Part shown: piece by piece, positions 42,252 through 50,874 of the stretch
How the letters are laid out: every line of letters begins with the position of its first letter
Numbering within the stretch: position 1 is the first letter of the stretch
Assembly: GCF_001952855.1 (NCBI RefSeq)
Contig: NZ_LPNO01000029.1
Coordinates: 1 to 52,017, forward strand
DNA length: 52,017 nucleotides
From: Pseudomonas sp. ATCC PTA-122608
GTDB lineage: Bacteria > Pseudomonadota > Gammaproteobacteria > Pseudomonadales > Pseudomonadaceae
Reading direction: 5' to 3'
Notes under the pieces: model-generated
What the model saw: the letters and a program-made list of their open reading frames with translations, nothing else
What the model was told of the DNA's origin: nothing
The model's database searches: none
Translations under genes and position numbers: made by a program

Positions 42252-43160
42252 ATGAGCGAAATGGATGACCTGGCGGCGTTTGCGGTGTTGATCGAAGCTG
42301 GCAGCTTTACCCTGGCGGCCCAGCAGTTGGGCTGCAGCAAGGGTCAACTGTCCAAGCGCATCAGCCAGTTGGAGGCACAGTTTTCGGTGGTGTTGTTGCA
42401 TCGCACCACGCGCCGTTTGAGCCTGACGGCGGCGGGGGCGGCGCTGTTGCCGCAGGCCCAGGCGTTGGTGGTGCAGGTGGAGCGGGCACGTCAGGCACTG
42501 GCCAGGCTCAAGGACGATTTGGTCGGCCCGGTGCGTATGACGGTTCCGGTTTCCCTGGGTGAAACCTTCTTTGATGGTTTATTGCTGGAGTTTTCCCGGG
42601 AGTACCCGCAGGTGCAGATCGAACTGGAGCTCAACAACCAGTATCGAGACCTGGCGCGGGACGGTTTTGACCTGGCGGTACGCTCCGAAGTCGCCAACGA
42701 CGAGCGACTGGTGGCCAAGCCGTTACTGGCCTGGCACGAGATGACCTGCGCCAGCCCGGCTTATCTGGAACAGCACGGCGAGCCGCTGACACCGGCGGAA
42801 CTGGTGGGCCACAACTGCTTGCTGAACAGCCACTACAGCGGCCGTGAAGAGTGGCTGTATCACCAGCAACATGAGCTGCTACGGGTTCGCGTATCCGGGA
42901 CCTTTGCTTCCAACCATTACAACTTGCTGAAGAAGGCGGCGCTGGTGGGCGCAGGCATCGCGCGTTTGCCTTCCTACGTGTTGCACACTGAATTGGCTGA
43001 CGGGCGCCTGCGTTGGCTCCTGCGGGATTATCAGACCCGCAGCATGCCGATGTACCTCGTCCATCCGTATCAGGGCGGCCTGCCGCGCCGCACTCAGGTC
43101 CTGGCGGATTATCTGGTGGGCTGGTTCAAGCGCAGCGGCGAGGCCCTGGACCGCCTTTAG
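42252..43160 (+). CDS. LysR-family transcriptional regulator
   Basis: This 302-residue regulator has the N-terminal winged helix-turn-helix (SFTLAAQQLGCSKGQLSKRISQLEAQ, about 18-43), a linker helix, and a periplasmic-binding-type effector domain (about 90-295). The ATG at 42252 begins MSEMDDLAAFAVL, the family start. It diverges from the SDR-like gene with 104 bases between starts, the classical arrangement for LysR control of a neighbour. It ends 4 bases into the DoxX gene on the other strand. Confidence 0.9.
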   Translation: MSEMDDLAAFAVLIEAGSFTLAAQQLGCSKGQLSKRISQLEAQFSVVLLHRTTRRLSLTAAGAALLPQAQALVVQVERARQALARLKDDLVGPVRMTVPVSLGETFFDGLLLEFSREYPQVQIELELNNQYRDLARDGFDLAVRSEVANDERLVAKPLLAWHEMTCASPAYLEQHGEPLTPAELVGHNCLLNSHYSGREEWLYHQQHELLRVRVSGTFASNHYNLLKKAALVGAGIARLPSYVLHTELADGRLRWLLRDYQTRSMPMYLVHPYQGGLPRRTQVLADYLVGWFKRSGEALDRL

Positions 43161-43642
43161 CGCAAGCGTCGCGCAATCAGGTGATCAATGGAGAAGCAGC
43201 CTGGCCCCTTGGCCATCAACAGCAACAGCAGCGCGATCCAGGTGCCGTGGGTTGGGTAAGCGTCCGGGTAGACGAACAGCTGGATGGTCAGGGTCATGCC
43301 CAGCAACGCCAGCGCCGAGAACCGTGTGGCAAACCCCACCAGGATCAGCACGGGGAAGAAATGTTCGGCGAACGCGGCCATATGCGCTGCGACTTCCGCT
43401 GACAGCAGTGGCACGTGGTATTCGCTGCGAAACAGCGGCAGGGTGGACGGCGCCAAGTGCGGCCAGCCCAGTTGGAACGTGCCGCCGATCAGGTCTACGG
43501 CGAAGCCTTCGACCTTGGTCTGGCCGGATTTCCAGAACACTGCTGCAATAGAGAAGCGTGCGACGAAGGCGATCAGGCTGTAGGGGATTTTCTCGAAGAG
43601 CTGGATGATCCGTTGGATCAGCCCGGGAGCGGCGGCGTTCAT
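43157..43642 (-). CDS. DoxX-family membrane protein of the bufferin cluster
   Basis: This 161-residue inner-membrane protein has four hydrophobic spans with the DoxX features FSIAAVFWKSGQTKVEGF and AFAEHFFPVLILVGFATRF. It overlaps the upstream DUF2063 gene by 4 bases (ATGA). In bufferin-type clusters a DoxX gene often closes the operon. Whether it works in redox exchange, copper handling or peptide export is not known. Confidence 0.85.
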   Translation of the reverse strand: MNAAAPGLIQRIIQLFEKIPYSLIAFVARFSIAAVFWKSGQTKVEGFAVDLIGGTFQLGWPHLAPSTLPLFRSEYHVPLLSAEVAAHMAAFAEHFFPVLILVGFATRFSALALLGMTLTIQLFVYPDAYPTHGTWIALLLLLMAKGPGCFSIDHLIARRLR

Positions 43643-44415
43643 GGCGATACCTTGGGTTCTGTGTGCAAGTGGGTGATGGCGCCGTGGCCGACCAGCAGGG
43701 CCAGGCAGTGGTGCAGGTCAAATTCGGCGGCCGCATCGAGGGCGTAGGCCACGGCCATTTCCAGCGGCCAACCGTTGTTCAGGCTGTTGATAAACGCCGC
43801 TGCGCCGCTGTCGATGTGAAATACCTGCACGTGCAGGCCGTTGCGCAGTACCAGCGCGCTTTGAGCATGGAAGGGGTCTAGAGTGGCGAGGGATTCGCCC
43901 GTCTGGTGCGCAGCCCATAACGCCACCACGGCGTAGGCCGAGTTCAGGGTGGCCAGGGATGGATGCAGTTGCAGGCGCAGTTCGCCCAGGTCTGACGGTT
44001 GTTGCAGGGTGGAGATGACCTCCTGCTGATCCAGTGGTGTTGCGTCTGCCGCGTGGTAGGCTCTGACCCGCAGCCGCTCCAGGCGCGCCACGTCAGCCAG
44101 GTAGGGCACGCTGGCGGCGGGGGCGAAGCCCTGGATAAAGTCAGCCAGGTCGCCGCCGTACTCATTGATCAGCGGACTGGTCGGTGGGAAATCCTGGACA
44201 TACAAGCCAGCCATCGCCCGAAAAAATTCATCGCCCACCAGTTGCAGGGTGACCGGGTAGCCGGCGGCCAGGGCGTTGATCAGCGAGCTGTGGACATTGT
44301 TGCGGTACACCGCAAAACGACTGGCCGGATCGGCGCCGTTACGGCTGAACACCCCTTGCGGGCAGCTTTCGTCGGGCGACAGCAGGGCGCTGGCAAATAC
44401 ATCCTGGCCGCTCAT
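43639..44415 (-). CDS. DUF2063 protein, BufC-like partner of the MNIO enzyme
   Basis: This 258-residue protein has the DUF2063 N-terminal domain (SRFAVYRNNVHSSLINALAAGYPVTLQLVGDEFFRAMAG, about 33-71). A C-terminal domain follows that likely binds the precursor or the enzyme. The ATG at 44413-44415 overlaps the stop of the DUF692 gene by 4 bases; the longer frame upstream is DUF692 DNA in another frame. In related clusters this partner recruits the substrate peptide to the DUF692 enzyme. Confidence 0.87.
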   Translation of the reverse strand: MSGQDVFASALLSPDESCPQGVFSRNGADPASRFAVYRNNVHSSLINALAAGYPVTLQLVGDEFFRAMAGLYVQDFPPTSPLINEYGGDLADFIQGFAPAASVPYLADVARLERLRVRAYHAADATPLDQQEVISTLQQPSDLGELRLQLHPSLATLNSAYAVVALWAAHQTGESLATLDPFHAQSALVLRNGLHVQVFHIDSGAAAFINSLNNGWPLEMAVAYALDAAAEFDLHHCLALLVGHGAITHLHTEPKVSP

Positions 44416-45287
44416 GCGCGCACCTCCAGCAGAAACCGTTCGGCCTCGCGGGCCTCGGCGTGCAGCACGCTGAACGCCGGCACCTGGTTGTCGCGCTCGA
44501 TCAGCGTGGCGACCGGCCCGGTGCGCGCAAGGACCTGTTGGTAGAGCTGCCATACCGCGTTGTCGATCGGCGCGCCGTGATCATCAATCAGCAAGCGATC
44601 ACCGAGGCTGTCGGTGTCTTCGGCAAACCCTGCCAGATGAATCTCGCCCACGGCGTGCAGCGGCAAGGCATCGATGTACTTCAGCGGATCTTGCTGATGG
44701 TTGATGCATGACACATACACATTGTTGACGTCCAGCAGCAGCCCGCAGCCGGTGCGGCGGATCGCTTCGCTGATGAAGTCGGTCTCTTCCAGGGTGGAAC
44801 GCTGGAACTGCAGGTAGGTCGACGGGTTCTCCAGCAGCATTGGCCGTTGCAGGCGGGTTTGCACCTGGTCGATGTGTTCGCACACCCGCTTCAGGGTTTG
44901 ATCGTCATACGCCAGCGGCAGCAAATCATTGAGAAACACCGGGCCGTGGCTGGACCAGGCCAGGTGTTCGGAAAACGAGTGGGGTTGATAGCGTTCGATC
45001 AGCGCGGCCAAGCGCATCAAGTGCTCATCGTTCAGCGGACCTTCGCCGCCGATGGACAGGCCTACACCGTGCAGCGACAGCGGGTATCGTTCGCGGATCA
45101 AGCCCAGGTAGTGATGGAAAGGTCCGCCGGCCACCATGTAGTTTTCGGCGTGGACTTCGAAAAAACCGATGTCGGGGGCAGTCTCGAGGACTTCGCTGAA
45201 GTGCTCGCTCTTGAGCCCCAGCCCGGCCCGATAGGGGAGGCCGGGCGCCTGAGCCTGGGAGATGGAATAGGTGCATGCAAGCGTCAT
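44412..45287 (-). CDS. DUF692/MNIO multinuclear iron oxidase, BufB-like
   Basis: This 291-residue TIM-barrel protein belongs to the MNIO (DUF692) enzymes that modify cysteines of ribosomally made peptides. Likely iron ligands are visible: H46, E48 and N49 (VHAENYM), H73 (SLHGVGLSIGG), E107 and H108 (SEHLAW), E153 and N154 (LLENPSTY), D186 and N189 (LLLDVNNVY), H217 (GEIHLAGF), H237 (DDHG) and E264 (LIERDN). It stands between the precursor gene and the DUF2063 gene, which it overlaps. By analogy it should convert precursor cysteines to thiooxazole-type rings. Confidence 0.92.
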   Translation of the reverse strand: MTLACTYSISQAQAPGLPYRAGLGLKSEHFSEVLETAPDIGFFEVHAENYMVAGGPFHHYLGLIRERYPLSLHGVGLSIGGEGPLNDEHLMRLAALIERYQPHSFSEHLAWSSHGPVFLNDLLPLAYDDQTLKRVCEHIDQVQTRLQRPMLLENPSTYLQFQRSTLEETDFISEAIRRTGCGLLLDVNNVYVSCINHQQDPLKYIDALPLHAVGEIHLAGFAEDTDSLGDRLLIDDHGAPIDNAVWQLYQQVLARTGPVATLIERDNQVPAFSVLHAEAREAERFLLEVRA

Positions 45288-45313
45288 CGTCAGTACTCAG
45301 GCTGCGCAGGGAT

Positions 45314-45619
45314 TCAGGACTTGGCGGTGAAGGCGGCTTCCTGGCCGAAGCCGGTTGGCGAGGTGGCGCTTGGGGTTTTCAGGCAGGTGCCGGCCGGGAC
45401 CAGTTTCCAGGCGTTGGCTTGGTCCTTGACCTTCGAGGTGCCGGCGCAGGAAGTGCCGGCGCCTGCAGCGCAATCGTTTTTGCCGGCTTCGGCCACACCG
45501 AAGCATTTTTGCATGTCATCGGCGGCGTGGGCGGTGGAGGTCAGGGCGGACAGACTCAGGGCCGAACCCAGGGCCAGGACGAGGGTGGCAGCGGACAGCG
45601 AACGGGTTTTGGTAGTCAT
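45314..45619 (-). CDS. Bufferin-type precursor peptide (DUF2282, BufA1-like)
   Basis: This 101-residue protein has a Sec signal peptide (cut after AHA, residue 32). A short mature part has exactly four cysteines: C39 (KCFGVAEAGKNDC), C50, C58 (GTSCAG) and C79 (PAGTCLK). This is the DUF2282 pattern of metal-sequestering RiPP precursors whose signal peptide is kept until after modification. It is first in the cluster, 26 bases before the DUF692 gene. GGAG precedes the ATG. The peptide is expected to end in the periplasm and bind copper. Confidence 0.9.
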   Translation of the reverse strand: MTTKTRSLSAATLVLALGSALSLSALTSTAHAADDMQKCFGVAEAGKNDCAAGAGTSCAGTSKVKDQANAWKLVPAGTCLKTPSATSPTGFGQEAAFTAKS

Positions 45620-45671
45620 GGTGTATCTCCAGCAGTGGGTTGAGTTGGCAAGCGTAGTTGCCTGCTTACAC

Positions 45672-45702
45672 CACTAGAGATAAGGGGAAGGGATTCGTTA
45701 CA
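45672..45702 (-). promoter_or_regulatory. Candidate ECF-sigma-type promoter of the bufferin cluster
   Basis: On the minus strand TGTAACGAATCC (45702-45691) and CTCTAG (45679-45674) lie 17 bases apart, counted from TGTAAC. The AAC core of the -35 element is typical of ECF sigma promoters. The distance to the precursor ATG is about 55 bases. No sigma gene is present in the window. Confidence 0.4.
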
Positions 45703-45755
45703 AACCTGGGGAAAATAATTTCAGATTTCGCCAAAGCCTTTGGTCACACAAAACA

Positions 45756-45865
45756 AATGTGGGAGCGGGCTTGCTCGCGAAGGCAGTGAGTCAGTCACCC
45801 AATAAGTTGGCTGATCCACCGCCTTCGCGAGCAAGCCCGCTCCCACAAAAGCCCGCTCATACATT
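45756..45865. repeat. REP doublet with trailing partial copy
   Basis: Inverted GTGGGAGCGGGCTTGCTCGC arms, followed by a decayed AAAGCCCGCTCATACATT fragment. It separates braG from the bufferin cluster promoter. Confidence 0.88.
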
Positions 45866-45878
45866 AGCCAGATGGGCA

Positions 45879-46580
45879 TCAACCGCCCAAGTAAGCCTCA
45901 CGCACTTTCGGATCGGTCAGCAATTGTTCGCCGCTGCCCTGCATCACCACCCGGCCGTTTTCCAGCACATAGGCGCGGTCGGCGATCTTCAGTGCCTGGT
46001 TGGCGTTCTGCTCCACGAGGAACACCGTTACACCGTCCTTACGCAGTTGTTCGATGATGTCGAAGATCTGCTGGATGATGATCGGCGCCAGGCCCAGGGA
46101 CGGTTCGTCCAGCAGCAACAACTTGGGCTTGCTCATCAGCGCACGGCCGATGGCGAGCATTTGCTGTTCGCCGCCGGACATGGTGCCGCCGCGCTGGCTG
46201 AAGCGTTCCTTGAGCCGCGGGAACAGGTGCAGCACCTTGTCCATCTGCTCCTGGTAATCGCCCTTGTCGGTAAAGAACCCGCCCATGGCGAGGTTCTCTT
46301 CCACGGTCAGGCGGGCAAACACCCGGCGACCTTCCGGAACCACGGCAATGCTCTTGCGCATGATCTCGGAGGAGGCCTGGCCCACCAGTTCCTCACCCAT
46401 GTAGCGGATGCTGCCGCTATGAGCCTGGGGCGAACCGCACAAGGTCATCAGCAGCGTGGATTTACCGGCACCGTTGGCCCCGATCAGGGTGACGATCTCG
46501 CCCTGGCGCACTTCGACGTTGACGTTGTGGAGCGCCTGGATCTTGCCGTAGAAAGTGGAAACGTTTTCGAATTGCAGCAT
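45879..46580 (-). CDS. braG: Branched-chain amino-acid ABC transporter ATPase BraG (LivF)
   Basis: This 233-residue ATPase begins MLQFENVSTFYGKIQALHNV and has Walker A GANGAGKST (35-43) and signature MSGGEQQMLAIGRAL. The late LLDEPSLGLAP is the LivF form of Walker B. It is the last gene of the bra operon and starts 1 base after the braF stop. With BraF it powers uptake of leucine, isoleucine and valine through BraDE. Confidence 0.93.
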   Translation of the reverse strand: MLQFENVSTFYGKIQALHNVNVEVRQGEIVTLIGANGAGKSTLLMTLCGSPQAHSGSIRYMGEELVGQASSEIMRKSIAVVPEGRRVFARLTVEENLAMGGFFTDKGDYQEQMDKVLHLFPRLKERFSQRGGTMSGGEQQMLAIGRALMSKPKLLLLDEPSLGLAPIIIQQIFDIIEQLRKDGVTVFLVEQNANQALKIADRAYVLENGRVVMQGSGEQLLTDPKVREAYLGG

Positions 46581-46581
46581 T

Positions 46582-47349
46582 TTACGCTTCCCCCAAATAG
46601 GCTTTGATCACGGCCGGGTTGTCGCGGATCTGCTCCGGCGTTCCGTCGGCCAGTGGCGTGCCCTGGTTGATCACGACGATATGGTCGGAAATGCTCATGA
46701 CCAGTTTCATGTCGTGTTCGATCAGCAGCACGGTGGCGTTGTTTTCTTCACGCAACACACTGATCAGCGCCTTGAGGTCTTCGGTTTCCTTTGGGTTCAG
46801 GCCGGCGGCCGGTTCGTCGAGCATCAGGATCCGCGGACGGGTCATCATGCAGCGAGCGATTTCCAGGCGACGTTGCTGACCGTAGGCCAGGGTACCGGCA
46901 GGGCGGTTGGCAAACTCGGTGAGGTTGACCTTGTCCAGCCAGTACGCGGCGTATTCCATGGCCTCGCGTTCGCTCTTGCGGAACGACGGGGTCTTGAACA
47001 GGCCGGCAAAGAAGTTGGTGTTCAGGTGACGATGCTGGGCGATCAACAGGTTCTCGACCGCTGTCATGTCCTTGAACAACCGCACGTTCTGGAAGGTACG
47101 CACCACGCCCTTGCGGGCGATTTCGTGGCCGGCCAGGCCCTGGATCGGCTGGCCATCCAGCAGGATGCTGCCGCCGCTTGGCTTGTAGAAGCCGGTCAGG
47201 CAATTGAACACCGTGGTCTTGCCGGCGCCGTTGGGGCCGATCAGGGCCACGACCTGCTTCTCTTGTACGGTCAGGGCCACGCCGTTGACCGCGAGCAAAC
47301 CGCCGAAGCGCATGCTCAAATTTTCGACTTTCAGGATCTCGCGGCTCAT
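46582..47349 (-). CDS. braF: Branched-chain amino-acid ABC transporter ATPase BraF (LivG)
   Basis: This 255-residue ATPase has Walker A GPNGAGKTT, the LivG-type YGQQRRLEIARCM signature, and MLDEPAAGLNPKET as Walker B. The insertion around NLLIAQHRHLNTNFFAGLF is typical of LivG. It overlaps the braE stop by 4 bases and is followed at once by braG. Confidence 0.93.
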   Translation of the reverse strand: MSREILKVENLSMRFGGLLAVNGVALTVQEKQVVALIGPNGAGKTTVFNCLTGFYKPSGGSILLDGQPIQGLAGHEIARKGVVRTFQNVRLFKDMTAVENLLIAQHRHLNTNFFAGLFKTPSFRKSEREAMEYAAYWLDKVNLTEFANRPAGTLAYGQQRRLEIARCMMTRPRILMLDEPAAGLNPKETEDLKALISVLREENNATVLLIEHDMKLVMSISDHIVVINQGTPLADGTPEQIRDNPAVIKAYLGEA

Positions 47350-48599
47350 TTGCGCAGCTCCATGTGTGGACGTTGCATGGGCAGCAGGCCTTGAGGACGC
47401 CAGATCATCATCAGCACCATCATGGCGCCGAACATCAACATGCGGTATTCGCTGAACTCACGCATCATTTCCGGCAGCAGGATCATCACGATCGCCGCGA
47501 GGATCACACCCAGCTGCGAGCCCATGCCGCCCAGCACCACGATGGCAAGGATGATTGCCGACTCGATGAAGGTGAACGACTCCGGGGTCACCAAACCTTG
47601 GCGAGCGGCGAAGAAGCTGCCTGCGAAACCGGCGAAGGTTGCCCCGAGGGTGAATGCCGAAAGTTTGATGACGGTCGGGTTCATGCCTAATGCACGGCAG
47701 GCGATTTCATCTTCGCGCAGCGCTTCCCACGCACGGCCGATTGGCATGCGCAGCAGACGGTTGATCACGAACAATGCGGCCAGTGCCAGCAACAGCGCCA
47801 CCAGGTACAGGAACACCACTTTGCTCACCGGGTTGTAATCCAGCCCGAAGTACTCGTGGAAAGTCTGCATGCCTTCGGCTGCGGTGCGGTCGAACGTCAG
47901 CCCGAAGAACGTTGGCTTGGGAATGCTGCTGATGCCATTGGGCCCGCCGGTGATATCGGTGAGGTTACGCAGGAACAGACGGATGATTTCACCGAAACCC
48001 AGGGTCACGATCGCCAGATAGTCACCGCGCAAGCGCAGTACCGGGAAGCCCAGCAGGAAGCCAAATGTGGCCGCCGCCATGCCGGCCAGTGGCAGGCAGA
48101 TCCAGAAGCCCCAGCCCAGGTAATGCGAGAGCAGCGCGTAGGTGTAGGCACCCACCGCATAGAAGCCCACATAGCCCAGGTCGAGCAAGCCGGCCAGACC
48201 CACCACAATGTTCAGGCCCAGGCCCAGCAGCACGTAGATCAGGATCAGCGTTGCGATATCCACCGCACCCCGGGAACCGAAGAACGGCCAGATCAACGCG
48301 GCCACGATCAGGCCGATGATGATGTAGCGCTGGGTGCGCGGCAGGGTCAGGAACTGGCTGACCTTGGGCGAAACCAACGGCCCACGGTTGGACTTGAGGA
48401 GTGCCCCGACCTGCTGGGTGAACAGCACGCGCAGGAACATCAGCACCGAGCACAGGGCAATGATGGTCAATGTCACCGGGCCGGTGCCATGCACTTCGAG
48501 GTTGATCCCGACAATGCTCAGTTTGAGCCCGAGTACCGGAAAGGCCACGGCCCACACCAGCAAGGCGCTGAAAAACGCCGATTTAAGATATCTGCTCAT
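47346..48599 (-). CDS. braE: Branched-chain amino-acid ABC transporter permease BraE (LivM)
   Basis: This 417-residue permease has a long N-terminal membrane extension (first 110 residues) seen in Pseudomonas BraE. The LivM core follows with YVLLGLGLNIVVGLAGLLDLGYVGF. The ATPase-contact loop GRAWEALREDEIACRALGMN and FTLGATFAGFAGSFFAARQG are present. It overlaps braD by 4 bases and braF by 4 bases, so the operon is tightly coupled. Confidence 0.93.
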   Translation of the reverse strand: MSRYLKSAFFSALLVWAVAFPVLGLKLSIVGINLEVHGTGPVTLTIIALCSVLMFLRVLFTQQVGALLKSNRGPLVSPKVSQFLTLPRTQRYIIIGLIVAALIWPFFGSRGAVDIATLILIYVLLGLGLNIVVGLAGLLDLGYVGFYAVGAYTYALLSHYLGWGFWICLPLAGMAAATFGFLLGFPVLRLRGDYLAIVTLGFGEIIRLFLRNLTDITGGPNGISSIPKPTFFGLTFDRTAAEGMQTFHEYFGLDYNPVSKVVFLYLVALLLALAALFVINRLLRMPIGRAWEALREDEIACRALGMNPTVIKLSAFTLGATFAGFAGSFFAARQGLVTPESFTFIESAIILAIVVLGGMGSQLGVILAAIVMILLPEMMREFSEYRMLMFGAMMVLMMIWRPQGLLPMQRPHMELRK

Positions 48600-49519
48600 A
48601 CTTTCTCAACCTCCGGACGGCCCAGAATGCCGGTCGGCCGGAACAACAGCACCAGAACCAATAGACCGAATGCCACCACGTCCTTGTACTGGTCACCGAA
48701 CACATCGGCGCCAAAGGCTTCCGCCACCCCCAGCACCAGCCCGCCGAGCATCGCACCCGGAATGCTGCCGATGCCGCCCAATACCGCTGCGGTGAAAGCC
48801 TTGAGGCCCACCAGGAAACCGGCGTTGGGGTTGATCACGCCATACTGCATGCTCAGCAATACAGCGGCGACAGCCGCCAGTGCGGCACCGATGACGAAGG
48901 TCAGGGCGATGATGTTGTTGGTGTTGATGCCCAACAGGTTGGCCATCTTGATGTCTTCGGCGCAGGCCCGGCAGGCGCGCCCCAGACGGGAGCGGGAGAT
49001 GAACAGGGTCAGGCCGAGCATTGCCACCAGGGTGACGACGAAGACCAGGACCTGCATGTAGGAAATCAGCACTTCTTGTGCGCCACCTGGGCCGAAGGAG
49101 AAGCTCCCCGGGATCAGGTTGGGAATGGATTTGTCCTTGGAATCCTGGGACAGCAATACGGTGTTCTGCAGGAAAATCGACATGCCGATCGCAGAGATCA
49201 GCGGGATCAAGCGGTTGCTGCCACGCAAGGGGCGGTACGCCACGCGTTCGATACTGTAGCCATAGGCACTGGTTACGACGATGGACGCCAGGAACGCAGC
49301 GGTCATCAACAGCGGCAGGGAGTGGATACCCATCATGGCCAGCCCGGCAAGGGCGATGAAGGCCACGTAGGAACCAATCATGTACACCTCGCCATGGGCG
49401 AAGTTAATCATTCCAATGATGCCGTAAACCATTGTGTAGCCAATGGCTATCAAGGCATAGGTGCTGCCAACGGTCATGCCGTTAACCAGCGTTTGGAAAA
49501 AATGATAGATCTCAGGCAT
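48596..49519 (-). CDS. braD: Branched-chain amino-acid ABC transporter permease BraD (LivH)
   Basis: This 307-residue permease begins MPEIYHFFQTLVNGMTVGS and continues TYALIAIGYTMVYGIIGMINFAHGE, the LivH signature. A good ribosome site AGGAGCG precedes the ATG. It is separated from braC by 227 bases carrying a terminator-like hairpin and no gene. Confidence 0.93.
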   Translation of the reverse strand: MPEIYHFFQTLVNGMTVGSTYALIAIGYTMVYGIIGMINFAHGEVYMIGSYVAFIALAGLAMMGIHSLPLLMTAAFLASIVVTSAYGYSIERVAYRPLRGSNRLIPLISAIGMSIFLQNTVLLSQDSKDKSIPNLIPGSFSFGPGGAQEVLISYMQVLVFVVTLVAMLGLTLFISRSRLGRACRACAEDIKMANLLGINTNNIIALTFVIGAALAAVAAVLLSMQYGVINPNAGFLVGLKAFTAAVLGGIGSIPGAMLGGLVLGVAEAFGADVFGDQYKDVVAFGLLVLVLLFRPTGILGRPEVEKV

Positions 49520-49694
49520 TACAGCGCTCCTAAAAACCCGATACGCATTTCACTGGTGGAGTCAATTTCCGGCTCGGTGCCCTGTTCTGTGATCAGGTTG
49601 CACAAAGCGTTTGCCAGCGAACCGCTGGTGACGGTTTTAAGATTTTCAGGTGAACCCACTCCCGGATCGCGGGTGTCAGGCCCATAAACCTCGT

Positions 49695-49726
49695 AAAACA
49701 AAGCCCACTGCTTGCACAGTGGGCTT
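49695..49726 (-). terminator. Intra-operon hairpin after braC
   Basis: On the minus strand AAGCCCACTG (49726-49717) and CAGTGGGCTT (49710-49701) form a perfect 10-bp stem with loop TGCAAG, followed by TGTTTT. It should stop most transcripts after braC and let a fraction into braDEFG. Confidence 0.82.
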
Positions 49727-49746
49727 GTTGACCAGTAACGTCTGGC

Positions 49747-50874
49747 TTACTGAGGGGAAACTTCGGTTTTTGGTTTGCCGAAGTGCCATTCGTAGACCAC
49801 GAACTTGAAGTCCTTCAGGTCGCCCTTGGCGTCGAAGCTCAGGTCGCCGGTCGGGGTCTTGAAGGTACCGGCGTGAATGGCAGCAGCCACTTTGGCGGTG
49901 TCTTCGCTTTTCGCGGCAGCGATACCGCCGGCGATCACTTCAACAGCCGAGTAGGCCGGGAACACGAACGGACCGGTTGGGTCCTGCTTGTTCTTGGCGA
50001 ACTCTTCAACGATTGCCTTGTTGGCAGGATCGGTGTCGAACGACTTCGGCAGGGTGACCAGCAGGCCTTCGGAAGCGCCCTGGGCGATTTGCGAGATGGA
50101 GTCGTTGCCGACGCCTTCCGGGCCCATGAACTTGGCGTTCACGCCTTTTTCCTTGGCTTGGCGCAGGATCAGGCCCAGCTCAGGGTGGTAGCCGCCGTAG
50201 TAGACGAAGTCGACGTTGGCTTGCTTGAGCTTCTGAATCAGCGAGCCGAAGTCTTTGTCGCCAGCGTTGATGCCTTCGAAGAGGGCAACTTTCACGCCTT
50301 TCTTCTCGAGGGTCTGCTTGACGGCGGTGGCGATGCCCTCACCGTACTGCTGCTTGTCGTGGATAACGGCTACGACTTTCGGCTTCACGTGGTCGGCGAT
50401 GTAGTTGCCGGCGGCAGGGCCCTGGGCGCTGTCCAGGCCGATGGTACGGAAGATCAGCTTGTAGCCACGGGAAGTGATTTCCGGGCTGGTGGCTGCCGGG
50501 GTGATCATGATCACGCCTTCGTCTTCGTAGATGTCGGATGCTGGCTGAGTGGAGCTGGAGCAAAGGTGACCGACCACGAACTTGACGCCGTCGTTGACCA
50601 CTTTGTTGGCTACGGCCACGGCTTGTTTTGGATCGCAAGCGTCGTCGTATTCTTTGGCTTCGAGCATTTTGCCATCGACGCCGCCCTTGGCGTTGATGTC
50701 GGCGATAGCCTGTTTGGCGCCCATGAACTGCATGTCGCCGTATTGGGTCACAGGGCCGGTTTTAGGGCCGGCAATACCGATCTTGATGGTGTCAGCTGCG
50801 AACGAATGGCTGGCAACCCCGGCCAGGACCATAGCGGCAAACAGTTTGGAAATCTGCTTAGTAGCCTTATTCAT
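49747..50874 (-). CDS. braC: Periplasmic branched-chain amino-acid-binding protein BraC (LivJ)
   Basis: This 375-residue type I solute-binding protein has a Sec signal ending SHSFAAD (about residue 27). The family opening is IKIGIAGPKTGPVTQYGDMQ, and GHLCSSSTQPASDIYEDEGVIMITPAAT surrounds the ligand site. Its cysteine pair in DDACDPKQA and GHLC matches the LIV-binding disulfide. It is first in the operon, ahead of a terminator-like hairpin. Confidence 0.94.
   Translation of the reverse strand: MNKATKQISKLFAAMVLAGVASHSFAADTIKIGIAGPKTGPVTQYGDMQFMGAKQAIADINAKGGVDGKMLEAKEYDDACDPKQAVAVANKVVNDGVKFVVGHLCSSSTQPASDIYEDEGVIMITPAATSPEITSRGYKLIFRTIGLDSAQGPAAGNYIADHVKPKVVAVIHDKQQYGEGIATAVKQTLEKKGVKVALFEGINAGDKDFGSLIQKLKQANVDFVYYGGYHPELGLILRQAKEKGVNAKFMGPEGVGNDSISQIAQGASEGLLVTLPKSFDTDPANKAIVEEFAKNKQDPTGPFVFPAYSAVEVIAGGIAAAKSEDTAKVAAAIHAGTFKTPTGDLSFDAKGDLKDFKFVVYEWHFGKPKTEVSPQ

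Noticed and set aside
49519..49701. 60-codon open frame in the braC-braD gap
   Set aside because: No ribosome site of note, no recognisable family, and it runs through leader sequence.
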